From positions 8,962,745 to 9,026,744 of the forward strand of contig NC_020166.2 of the NCBI RefSeq assembly GCF_000224145.3: a stretch of 64,000 nucleotides of DNA, given 5' to 3'. Shown piece by piece: positions 55,000-64,000 of this stretch. The number at the start of each line of letters is the position of its first letter. Position 1 is the first letter of the stretch. The stretch is from Ciona intestinalis (taxonomy: Eukaryota; Chordata; Ascidiacea; Phlebobranchia; Cionidae). Position numbers and translations under genes: made by a program. The notes beneath the pieces are model-generated. The model searched no databases and was not told the origin of the DNA. It saw only the letters and a program-made list of their open reading frames with translations.

Positions 55000-56463
55000 C
55001 TAAACCCCTTGCCTCCATGAAGGTACTGCTTTATGTGGCAACACTACACCAGGTTGCATCTTTTCTTTGCTGTCCCTTTGTCGATTCCTATGCAACCATG
55101 CATCAGTTGGTTGATATAGTCTGTTACGATCCGACTCGACTTTAATATTTGCTCTCGCTTTTCCGATTCTCTCCTCTCTCTTCTTTTGCTCTTCTTCTTT
55201 CATTCTCTTTTCTCTCATCTTCCATTTTAAGTTAAGTTGATCCCGGTTTTGGAACCTCGCTATTTGATGCTGGGCTTCCTCCTTCTTGGCTAATCTCCTC
55301 TCCTCCTCTTCAAGCTCCAACTTCCAGCGTTCTCTCTCATCTTCTTCTCGTTTCAAACGCAGTTGCTCCTTAGCAGCTTCCCGCATCTCATTAAGCTCCC
55401 TTTGTTCATTTTCTTTAATCCTCTTTTTCCGAAGCTCATTCTGTCGTATTTCTTCAGCTTCAAGTTTCCTTTGTTCTTCTTTCTTCTGTTTCCAACTTTC
55501 AACAATCTCTTTCTTCTTCAATCTCTCTTGTTCTTCCATTCTCTCCTTTTCTTTTTTCTTTTTCATCTCTTCCTTCTCTTTTTCTCTTAGCATGCTCTCA
55601 GTCTCTTTCTTCACATTCTCTTTCTCTTTTTCCATCTTCCAGTCGGAAATCGCCTTTTTCTTTTTCTCTTTCAACTCTTCAAAAGTTTTGTACCATTCCT
55701 CATGTTTGGTAACTTCCCTCAAACTCCTACCAGGTATTCCACTCACAGCAGCATTCTCAAACCCCTTCTTTCCTTTATATTTAGTCCGTATCCTTAAAAA
55801 CAACCCATGATCATAATCATCCCAACCACCCTGTGCCCCATTGGCAGCAACAAACTTCTCATAAGCATCAACCTCTGGTGGTAAGGTTGAATTACTGTTT
55901 GCTCGAACTGCAACTTTCCCAACAAACCCACTGGTTGCCAAGCAAGTTTGATTTTTCGTTTTTTCTATCCTTTTTTCGAGAATCCCAATTTCTTGCTTCA
56001 GTTCTTCTTCTTCTTCTACAAGACGTTCAAACTGTTTCCTCTGCCCCTCCTTAAATCCGGTTATGGTGATTTCTACATCTTCCATGATCCGTTTTAGTTT
56101 TTCAACAAAATCGGGGGTGGATTTTACTTTCGAAAGTTGCTGCTGAAATGCGATCACTTTTGCACGAATTTTTAACAAATTTTCGTTGATTTTTTTCCGC
56201 TCAACTTCTATTTCCCTACGAGTTACCACCAGCATCTCTTCTGCTTCGTGAAAAGTTCGTAAACCTTGATGTTTCGTATTGACAGCGCTAAGGACATCTC
56301 GCTCTGTAGTTTTAACTTGGAAACGCAATTTGTCCCAGTCCCTAATAAATACGTTTCTCTTCGCCGTTTCAACACTCATTTTCAGACAACAAACATTAGA
56401 GTTTCTACTGCTGTGCATGTGACAGAAAATATTTTCGAAAAACCGTTCAGTTCCAAAGTCCAA
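55000..56463 (-). CDS. CCDC112: CCDC112-like coiled-coil protein
   Basis: Coiled-coil protein related to vertebrate CCDC112, which is reported at centriolar satellites. The single exon is open for 487 codons from 56463; the likelier start is Met29 at 56379 (MSVETAKRN), giving 459 residues (human about 446). The diagnostic central block is EVDAYEKFVAANGAQGGWDD followed by YDHGLFLRIRTKYKGKKGF and HEEWYKTFEELKEKKKKAI. The diagnostic C-terminus is RFQNRDQLNLKWKMREKRMK with NRLYQPTDAWLHR and PHKAVPSWRQGV. Between them lies a very long Glu/Lys/Arg helix (about residues 280-420). No membrane or signal segment. Vertebrate CCDC112 has many exons, so intron absence here is notable. The stop lies 241 bases before the HACD ATG on the same strand. 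Confidence 0.88.
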   Translation of the reverse strand: MDFGTERFFENIFCHMHSSRNSNVCCLKMSVETAKRNVFIRDWDKLRFQVKTTERDVLSAVNTKHQGLRTFHEAEEMLVVTRREIEVERKKINENLLKIRAKVIAFQQQLSKVKSTPDFVEKLKRIMEDVEITITGFKEGQRKQFERLVEEEEELKQEIGILEKRIEKTKNQTCLATSGFVGKVAVRANSNSTLPPEVDAYEKFVAANGAQGGWDDYDHGLFLRIRTKYKGKKGFENAAVSGIPGRSLREVTKHEEWYKTFEELKEKKKKAISDWKMEKEKENVKKETESMLREKEKEEMKKKKEKERMEEQERLKKKEIVESWKQKKEEQRKLEAEEIRQNELRKKRIKENEQRELNEMREAAKEQLRLKREEDERERWKLELEEEERRLAKKEEAQHQIARFQNRDQLNLKWKMREKRMKEEEQKKREERIGKARANIKVESDRNRLYQPTDAWLHRNRQRDSKEKMQPGVVLPHKAVPSWRQGV

Positions 56464-57656
56464 TTATTTTGACAAATTTACGCCAATCTTATTTGTACAG
56501 GGTACGAAAATGGTGTGTATTTTATACAGCAGGGTAAAAACAAGAGAGCTAGGCATAGATTGTTTACTCTGACATCTTGGCACTTGTTTTTTTTCATTTT
56601 TACACAAACTATTAAAACAGTAAAAATTTTACCAAGCTTTTGTCTTGAAAGTTCTGTCTTTTGAATACTTTTTTTTCTTACAATCGTGTGGTGAACTTTT
56701 CCTAATACTGTGGAACATCTCAACGCATTATGTAATGTCATAACACCCACATTTTAACAACAAATGCACCTAAGGTCTAATATTACGTATTTTCAATGTA
56801 TAATCATCTACATTATTTGTTGCCCGGTCGATATGAAAGCGACCAAGTTATATATATGTATCATTCATGTGTTACTGGAAGCAGAACATTTATTAATGAT
56901 GTTCTAATTTCCATTTAAAAAGAGGATTAATTGTATAATGCTTGTAAATATGCTGTTGCTACTTTTGAAATAAAAGCAAGAACCAGAACTAATTGCTCGG
57001 TTTCCAAGCAGTAAGAAGTAGTTGGTATAGTGATTGGGTTAGGAACTTAGGTCAATGCTGTCTACTTAAATAACTAACATACAATTTCACAAAAAATTGC
57101 AATTTGCAACACACACAAAATTGTCTTAAGGCTAAACAGTTGTGTCAAAATATAAAGTTTTCTACTGAAAACACCTTAAACAAACCAAAGGGTTGCTTAG
57201 CAGAAAAAAGTCAAAAAAATTAATCACCCAAAAAGTTACATATGTGGTAACTCATAATGTTTTTAGAACAGAACACCCATGTTAAAACACTGAACACGCC
57301 ACGCGAAGATAAATATGTTGAATTCGTTTATTTTATAAGCAAACCAACATTGTTTTCTGAATGTAAGCTACAGTAATAATAAACATTCTTTCTATACCAA
57401 TTACGGTTTATTGCAAAGAATCTCATACGGGAAAGAAATAGAAACTGAAATTATGGTGGAATAATCTTATATATATATATTAAATACTATTCAAAGGAAA
57501 TTTCTCTATTAAATTACAAACCATTCCAAGAAGATGTTAACCTGAAAAATAAACAAGAATCAATATTTTATATAAAAGAGTACAGTACTAACAAATGGGC
57601 ACAGTTTAAAGATCTAAATGGCCACTACCTCCGCAATAAGTTACAAACATCAATTA
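56464..57656. other. intergenic region between CPT2 3' end and CCDC112 5' end
   Basis: A SINE fragment in plus orientation lies at about 57195-57312 (AAGTTACATATGTGGTAACT, then GAACACCCATGTTAAAACAC). TTTATT at 57407-57412 may serve CPT2 as a minus-strand polyadenylation signal. There is a (TA)n run at about 57470. Nothing else is recognised. Confidence 0.45.
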
Positions 57657-60600
57657 CTAACCTTCCAGTACAGTGTGAATGTCGTCTAATGATGTCATAA
57701 TTGCTTCTACGAGACTGCCAACGTCTCTTACATCGTAACTTGTAATGTTGCACCCCAGCATTTCATCTTTCACCCCATACCCCACCCCAAAACCATTAGG
57801 TATAACTGGTGCAAAGCCCCCTATAGTAACTGCTGGGCTAGACAACGTAGAAGTGGACAAAACAATCTGGTTCATTGTAGTGTAAGAAAAATCGCGGAAA
57901 ATTGCCGGAATCTCACGACCGATAACTTTCTCGGCTGTGTGACGTAACCCGAACATGTGGCGATCAAAACCCTTTCCTGTGAAAAATTTAAACCTTAAAA
58001 AAAATTTCACAAAATTAAAATTAAAACAGGTAAAAAAGCCCAAACAAAAAAATTTGAAACATGTAAAAAGATAAATATCAAAAATTTATATTTATTAAAA
58101 AATCAAACATTGTTGTCAACCGTGACTCACCCATTGCTGCTTCCTTTGTGAGTTCATTATGACGATTACAACTTTTCCTTATGAGGTCATCCACCTTTGA
58201 CCTGTAGTCTGCGTCATCTTTTAATTTGTTCACCACCCCAGATGAACCTGGTGTGAAAGTTTGTTATCATCTGTAAGAGCTTGTGGATGGGAGTGGCAAC
58301 CATGGATAAGTCACTTAAGTGTCCTACAATGGTATATGTATGACCTAACCAACCAAAAGTCAGGTAGGTCACTCAAGTGCCCACCCAAGAGGATATAAAC
58401 GAAAGCCAACCAAAATTCATGTCTACTAGTTCACACACTGCATTAGTTTTCTTCAGTAAATCGACTGTGGGCTTATGAGTGGCAACCATGGATAAGGCAC
58501 TCAAGTTCCCATCCACGAGGACATAAATTACCAAGCCAACCAAAAGTCATGTCTACTTATCCACACACTACAATGGCTTTAGTAACTTAACTGTGAACAT
58601 GGGAGTAGCAAATGGACCAAACCTGGCCTCATCCCAGGTCCTTTACAAGAACCTTATCCACATAGAATAGAAATGTAAGCGGTAACCAAACACACCATCT
58701 AAACATAAACCATACATTTTAAACAGATAGTTGACCCACCTTCCACAATAGCACGTGCTGCTTCTTGTGCTTCCAGTGTACACGACCTGATGGTTTCAGT
58801 TCTCCCATGTTTGAAAGCAGAAGTGCTGCATGATTCGTACGTAGGGGCTGGATGGCCGCAGAACTTGTGGTGACCAACCTGTTGAAATATGGATGAATGT
58901 AACTTATTTATCCTCACTTATATATAGAGGTAAATACATGTATTGTACTGGTGACCTACATTTAAACAGTGGGGTGGGGGGACACGGGACATAAATAGTC
59001 ATGTTACAGCTAATGTATAACAAAACATGTTTTATCAGTAAACATAAGAATTTAACGTTTATATCCTTGCATGGAGGGGAAACGACAGTCGTTATAACAC
59101 AAGTGTCATGTTTCATACACCTTATTAATAATGCTGTATTACGAGTTACCACGTATGTAATTTTTGTGGGTAATTGTTTTTTTAAATTATTTACTTTCAT
59201 ACAATAATGATACAAATCTTTCCATCAGCAATTACTTGAATGGCAAGTTGCATAATCCCATCTGGAGAAACTTTCTTCCTCTTTAAATATTCTTTGTTCA
59301 TTTTATCAAACTGACCCGCAGCAACTCTTAAGCTACCGGTGGCTTTATCATAACCGGCCTTAGCTTGCCTGTGGATGGAAAATAACCAAAGTTAACGTTG
59401 TGTTACAAAAAAATGATTATTTAAGAATTAAAAAAGGGGTCGACAGTGTTAGAAAATAATCATTATATTTCAGATGGTATAACTTATTGAGCGTTAGGGG
59501 TTGAGTGCAGGTCTCAGGTGTGCCTTGCCGCACTGAAGAACTTACCCTTATAGAATAAAAAATGTCTATAAACTGCCTAAGTGGAATTTAGATAGTAGCA
59601 CCCTGGGTGGTATTACACCTACATCCTAGGACTCAGGTGTGCCTCACCAAAAACCCCACCCTTATAAAATTTGGTTTATTATATCTGAAACATTTTCCTC
59701 AGTGGGGGAAAATGTTAAAGTCAAAAATAACCCCAAACAAAGGCAACAATTACCCCTACAAAGCACATACGTGATGCGTTCTTTGGTTTTCTCATCTACA
59801 TTAAACTCCACTTGTTGAATCAGTTCACTTAAGTCACCATCATGGGTGGGTGTGTCATGTGAAATGGAGGGGTGGCTGGTGGAGTCCGAGAATACATCGT
59901 TGAAGAATCGCATCACAGCAACACCTAGTGGAAAGTAATATGGGAGGTTATAATTGACAGGGTAAGTTTGTGGTGTGCATAATATAAATCACTTTGAATA
60001 CCATAACAAAGACCAAATTGATTGAAACAAAGAAGAAAAAGGAATTCGTAGCAAAATGACAATTGTTAAAAACATGGCTACGTTAAAAACTACTCCAGTA
60101 AATATCACACTTACCGTCCCCCCATGCATGTTCGAAGTTCAGTGCTGTGTCGCCGTTGCCGGCCACGATGAGCGAGAAGCTTTTATCGAACCACCGGGAG
60201 GCACCATCACCATACAGAAAAGTCTCGGCAGATTTCTCGGGAGTTTCAACATCTGTTGAGTCATCAAGAACAAGGCAGAAAATTGCTGAGTCGACATCCA
60301 ACAATGATTGTTCGTTTCCTGATTGAAGAAGATGGGATCTGCAGATGTTATATAAAAGTTATTATAAAGATATTCTGTTCATCTGTAACCTGTCATCAAA
60401 CAACTGAAAAACCAACAGAAATATATTAATATAGTTGTGCTAAATGCCACTCTGGTTCAACAGACATAGGTTCCTACTTTTGCTGTATTAAATAAACCCT
60501 TCTATTAACATACAAGTACCTTGTATCTGCCCATATATCACGTTCAGTGGTTGTCAGGTAAGCAACTGAATGTTCAGGTGGTGACCTTCTATCTGCTTTT

Positions 60601-63600
60601 ATCCGGTTTAAACAGGATTTCAGTTTCAAAGGATCAACTATGCTTCCATCTGTGTTTAGTGCGGTCACTTTGTAGAAATGACCGTTTCGGATGACAATGA
60701 TGTGTCTGCGGGTATGAGAATATTGAAACTAAACTTTTGTGCAAAAATGAATTCTAGGTAAATGAAAATATTAGCACTTGACATAAAAAACGTTATACTT
60801 GATTGAAGCACATGACTCCTAAACCTAGGATGTAGGTCTATTACCCATTTACCCAATAACCCCAATACCAAGGGTGTTATCATCACTAGACACCACTGAA
60901 ACAGTTTATAGACTTTAAAAAATAGAGATTCTATTCTATAAGCCTGAGGTCTTCAGTGAGGCATACCTGAGAATCTGAGATAGGTATATTACTTAAAACC
61001 CAGGGTGCTACCCTGTACCAATTAGACCCCACTAAATCAGTTTAGATTGTCAATGAGAAAAACCTAAGAAGTATCACGTATGCATATTACCTTGAGTCTT
61101 TATATGTTTCCAAAACATCTTTGCCAGTTTGTGGAATCCTTGTCGAACTGAATAGATTCTTAAACTGACTCATATCAAGTGGGTAAGCTTGTGACATTAC
61201 CATGGGTAAGTAACGTAACATCAACTGATTAGGAAGGTACCTTAAAAAATAAGAATTTGGAAAAGGTATATAGAAGCTATGCTTTTTAACCCAAAAACTT
61301 GTAAAAAGAATTTATACAGAAACAAAAATATAGATGATGTTTTTGTGTCACATATTAAGTTCAATACGTAAAGTTTTCAATTTGTTTAAGGAGTTTTCAT
61401 GTATTTAAACAAAAAATGTGATTAATATTGAGTTAAATGAACGAATGTAACTTATTGATGCTAGCGTGGGGACGAGGAGCAACAACATTTTTCATTAAAT
61501 GGTAAGTAGCATAATAGTAACTGATTAGGAAGGTACCTTTGTAAATGGCAAGCAGGTTAAATATATTTAAAAAAAATATTAAAAACACCATTGCAGCTTT
61601 AAACTAACAAGTGATAGAAAATTGGTCACACACTTTTGGAAAGACTGTTTCATGTTGACCCCACCAAGGGATAGGCGTTCTGGTATCATTTGTTTTAACA
61701 TAGAAACAAAAAAACCCATATTCTTTGATGTGAATGAATGTTACTTATTTAACCTTATTTGGCGTGGCAACAACAGTCGTTATAACACGGATGTTTTGTT
61801 TCATACTCGTGCCCACTTACAAGTTACCACAGATGTACCTTTGTGGATGATTATATATAATAAAACTTTTTTTGTGGTATATATATACTGAATAGGAAAA
61901 GTATTAATTTAGAAACTTACTTGACACTTGTTTGTATGAATGGCGACTTAGCTTTGTCGTTCATGTAGAAAACTTCAGGTGAAAGAATTTCTGCTTCCAA
62001 TGTTTTTTTGAACTTCATGGCAGATATTATAAGGTTGGTGGATCTGGTAACCTGGAATGTGGATGCAGGATTGAAATTTAACTTTTAAGTTTATTATTTT
62101 TTAGCCCCACCTTTAATTTTGAGGCACATATTTACTCCTATGAACTTTTGGGCATGTGTGAACCCCTCTTTTGGGCCAATGTGTATCATTTTTACTCTTA
62201 ACCCTTCGGCTTTAGACAAGCACACTAACCATTATAACACGGTACAGACATAAAAACATCTATAGGTTATTAATAACCCTAGCAGCAACAGTTTATATAC
62301 ACACCTGTTCATTCATCTGTTCAACGGGATCTCTCTTATATGTAAGGTAGGGGTTGTAGTTTAATGGCAGAGGCAACCTGCTTTCCAAGTACATGTCAAA
62401 CCATGGTTTTGTGATGTAACTTGTGCCAGAGTTCTTTGCGTTTTCAGCAATAAGGACTTCATGGATGGCTGAATAAAAAGTGCCATGGTAAGTATTTATA
62501 TACCACAGGTTTATTCTTATATGTATCATAAAACACTTAGCTATTCTGGATTTGTTTGCAATATATCATGTGCATATTGACAGAAATGCTAAGTAAACAT
62601 AGGTGTCTCGTGTTTTATTTTTTTATTTAAACCTAATGAACGTCTGAATATAAATGTACGATGGTTAGCAATTCAGTGTCCGGTTTTTATAATTTTGAGT
62701 GAAATCTGGATTCTGGGTTGACAGTGTTAAAAATACAGCTGCTTTCATTAGTATCGAACATAGGGAACCTCATTGAATAATATACAGTGGCTAAACACTT
62801 TAGCTTTGTTTGTTTTGTTACAAAAATTGGGGTCATAACTTGTTATGCCAGGATAGAAAGCATGCAGTAAATATTTTATATAGAAACTTATCTGCACAAA
62901 TATACATTAAAAATAAAAATATCAAAAACAAAAATAAACACCCACAAAGTAACCTACATGGTAACCTGTGTTTTTCGGCAACACGAGAATAAAATAAGTT
63001 AAAAAAAAAAATTTAAAAATACCTGGTCCCTCAAACTTCATAAATGCATTGACAGCTCTTTGTGTTTCCATGATAGCAGCTTCATCAATATCAGGATGGC
63101 CTTTCAATGCTTTAAGTGACCGCATGTATCTTGACATGGTGTCTTCAAGCTTGGGTATTGGTAACCTGGAATATAAAAACACCACTAAGTGTGGAGTTAT
63201 AACACAGGTGGCTGACCACAATATGTTGTGGCTTCATACACTTCATGTTTAATTACATTTATATAACTTAGTGAATAATTGTTGTTATTTTTTAAAGTGT
63301 AGCTGTAAATTTGATCAACCTATTTTTCCAATAGTGACAACTAGGTTAAAAAGGCTATTTAAATGTATTGCAAAGGGAAAAATATGAACACATTAGAAGC
63401 AGCATTGAGCTCTAAGTCCGTGTATCTTCTTTGTACAATGCAAGCACTCTAACTAATAAGCACAAAGACAGAAATATAACTATATGTTAAGCAGATTCTA
63501 GAGGAATGGGCCAACTATGGTATAAATCCCAGGTCCCATGGTGTGTCATGCTGTAAGCCCCACTCACAGAATAATGTTATAGAATATTTTACCTTGGTAA

Positions 63601-63693
63601 GCAGTTTTGAAAGTGGTATGTTGGTAGATTGCTCTTGTGCAAATATTCTGATGCACTTGATGAATATCTGCAACTGATTGCTGGTGCCACCAA
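57657..63693 (-). CDS. CPT2: carnitine O-palmitoyltransferase 2, mitochondrial; first codons missing
   Basis: Inner-membrane enzyme that reforms acyl-CoA from acylcarnitine for beta-oxidation. Twelve exons in phase: 63593-63693, 63023-63165, 62305-62468, 61921-62051, 61091-61240, 60520-60705, 60115-60338, 59771-59924, 59236-59368, 58740-58878, 58131-58247, 57657-57976. They encode 653 residues (human 658), so only the initiating exon is missing. Landmarks: SNLPTYHFQNCLPRLPIPKL, TSYITKPWFDMYLESRLPLP, SRWFDKSFSLIVAGNGDTAL followed by NFEHAWGDG with the catalytic His, TYESCSTSAFKHGRTETIRS, LSTSTLSSPAVTIGGFAP and VIPNGFGVGYGVKDEMLGCN. The visible N-terminus (ISCRYSSSASEYL) is Ser/Arg-rich like a mitochondrial presequence. 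Introns carry SINE and family D pieces. All catalytic motifs are intact. Confidence 0.95.
58600..58674. repeat. family D fragment
   Basis: GTAGCAAATGGACCAAACCT, then CAGGTCCTTTACAAGAACCT and CCACATAGAATAG. Similar phrases recur at 59500-59570, 60830-61060 and 63500-63580 within other CPT2 introns. Confidence 0.5.
58885..59200 (-). mobile_element. SINE copy broken by other sequence
   Basis: A tail piece (GAATGTAACTTATTTATCCT) at 58894 is followed by a short family A end near 58968 (GTGGGGTGGGGGGACACGGG). SINE body then resumes at 59055 (CCTTGCATGGAGGGGAAACG, then CGTTATAACACAAGTG). CPT2 intron. Confidence 0.6.
61440..61545 (-). repeat. SINE tail plus a duplicated CPT2 exon edge
   Basis: ACGAATGTAACTTATTGATG is a SINE tail. 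At about 61500-61540 the text GTAACTGATTAGGAAGGTAC, preceded by GGTAAGTAGCATAAT, nearly repeats the acceptor-side end of exon 61091-61240 (TCAACTGATTAGGAAGGTAC). See findings. Confidence 0.6.
61728..61855 (-). repeat. SINE fragment
   Basis: GTGAATGAATGTTACTTATT, then GTCGTTATAACACGGATGTT and CCCACTTACAAGTTACCAC. Tail-side half only, about 65 bases from CPT2 exon 61921-62051. Confidence 0.65.
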
Positions 63694-64000
63694 CTGAAAT
63701 AAAAGATAATTCAAACATTGTTCAATGTCTTCTTGCAATTTTCTTTTGATTACATTCTAGTTTGTTTCAATTAAATACACCAAATCACACTTTAACTGAA
63801 ATAAAATCTATATTTGTTATTATTTAACTTCCAATGTGGGTGGTTTTCAACTGGATTTATATAAATGTTTATCAATTTTGCTCCATGGGTCAAATTAACT
63901 TTTTCTTTTAAAGGATACAAATTGTTGAGCACAAATTGAAGTTTCAAATCATTTATATTTTAACAAACCACATGTGCAACAATGACACCCAGATAGATTT
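63694..64000. other. right edge, CPT2 first intron or 5' region
   Basis: AT-rich, with no ATG-bearing exon that joins convincingly to exon 63593-63693. The CPT2 start is either here in a very short exon or beyond the window. Confidence 0.4.

Noticed and set aside
55286-55810. 174-codon plus-strand Ser/Phe-rich ORF
   Set aside because: Antisense shadow of the Glu/Lys-rich CCDC112 coiled coil.

Overview
The window looks like a nuclear genome scaffold from a solitary sea squirt, most likely Ciona. It is AT-rich and compact, with many short introns carrying GTAAG/AG borders. Single-copy chordate genes (nicastrin, NDC80, CPT2, SIAE, HACD, an XK-related protein, a prolyl 4-hydroxylase alpha subunit) are packed between numerous short non-autonomous repeats. 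Exon models were assembled by eye from reading frame, splice borders, phase agreement and remembered family motifs. No search was run.

Layout. On the minus strand from the left edge: the 5' part of an XK-related gene (16-6669, continuing off the left edge) and a complete 16-exon NDC80 gene (7916-15260). Next come an intronless UBE2D-like E2 on the plus strand (16569-17018) and a convergent intronless LRRC20-like gene on the minus strand (17553-18041). The plus strand then carries a very small three-exon gene for a Trp/Arg/Tyr-rich peptide precursor (20089-20810). It is followed by a complete nine-exon sialate O-acetylesterase (21983-26725), an unrecognised secreted protein (27165-29207) and an intronless Mu-type glutathione S-transferase (30351-31025). 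From 33180 to the right edge everything is on the minus strand: nicastrin (18 exons), a SAM methyltransferase, the catalytic half of a prolyl 4-hydroxylase alpha subunit (its 5' exons lie in or beyond a 500-N gap), an orphan membrane-segment fragment, 3-hydroxyacyl-CoA dehydratase, CCDC112, and CPT2 (all but its first codons).

The best candidate for something new is the gene at 20089-20810. Its precursor has a signal peptide, then an extremely cationic Trp/Arg/Tyr block, then a Gly and an acidic tail. By my count the block is about +8 and the tail about -8. This is the precursor plan of tunicate haemocyte antimicrobial peptides (styelins, clavanins), but with a sequence I do not recognise.

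Repeats. Family A is a roughly 190-bp MITE with terminal repeats like GTGGGGTAAGATGGGACA, present in about 22 copies or pieces and densest between 21 and 29.5 kb. The SINE family has a tRNA-like head and a (ATTC)n tail; two of its tails have grown into long microsatellites. There are also smaller families C, D and E and one hAT-type element with a clear 8-bp target duplication. Several introns hold decayed tandem copies of a neighbouring exon edge. I saw no LTR retrovirus, Polinton, CRISPR array or rRNA. The genes are unrelated housekeeping functions, apart from a possible close-spaced CCDC112-HACD pair.
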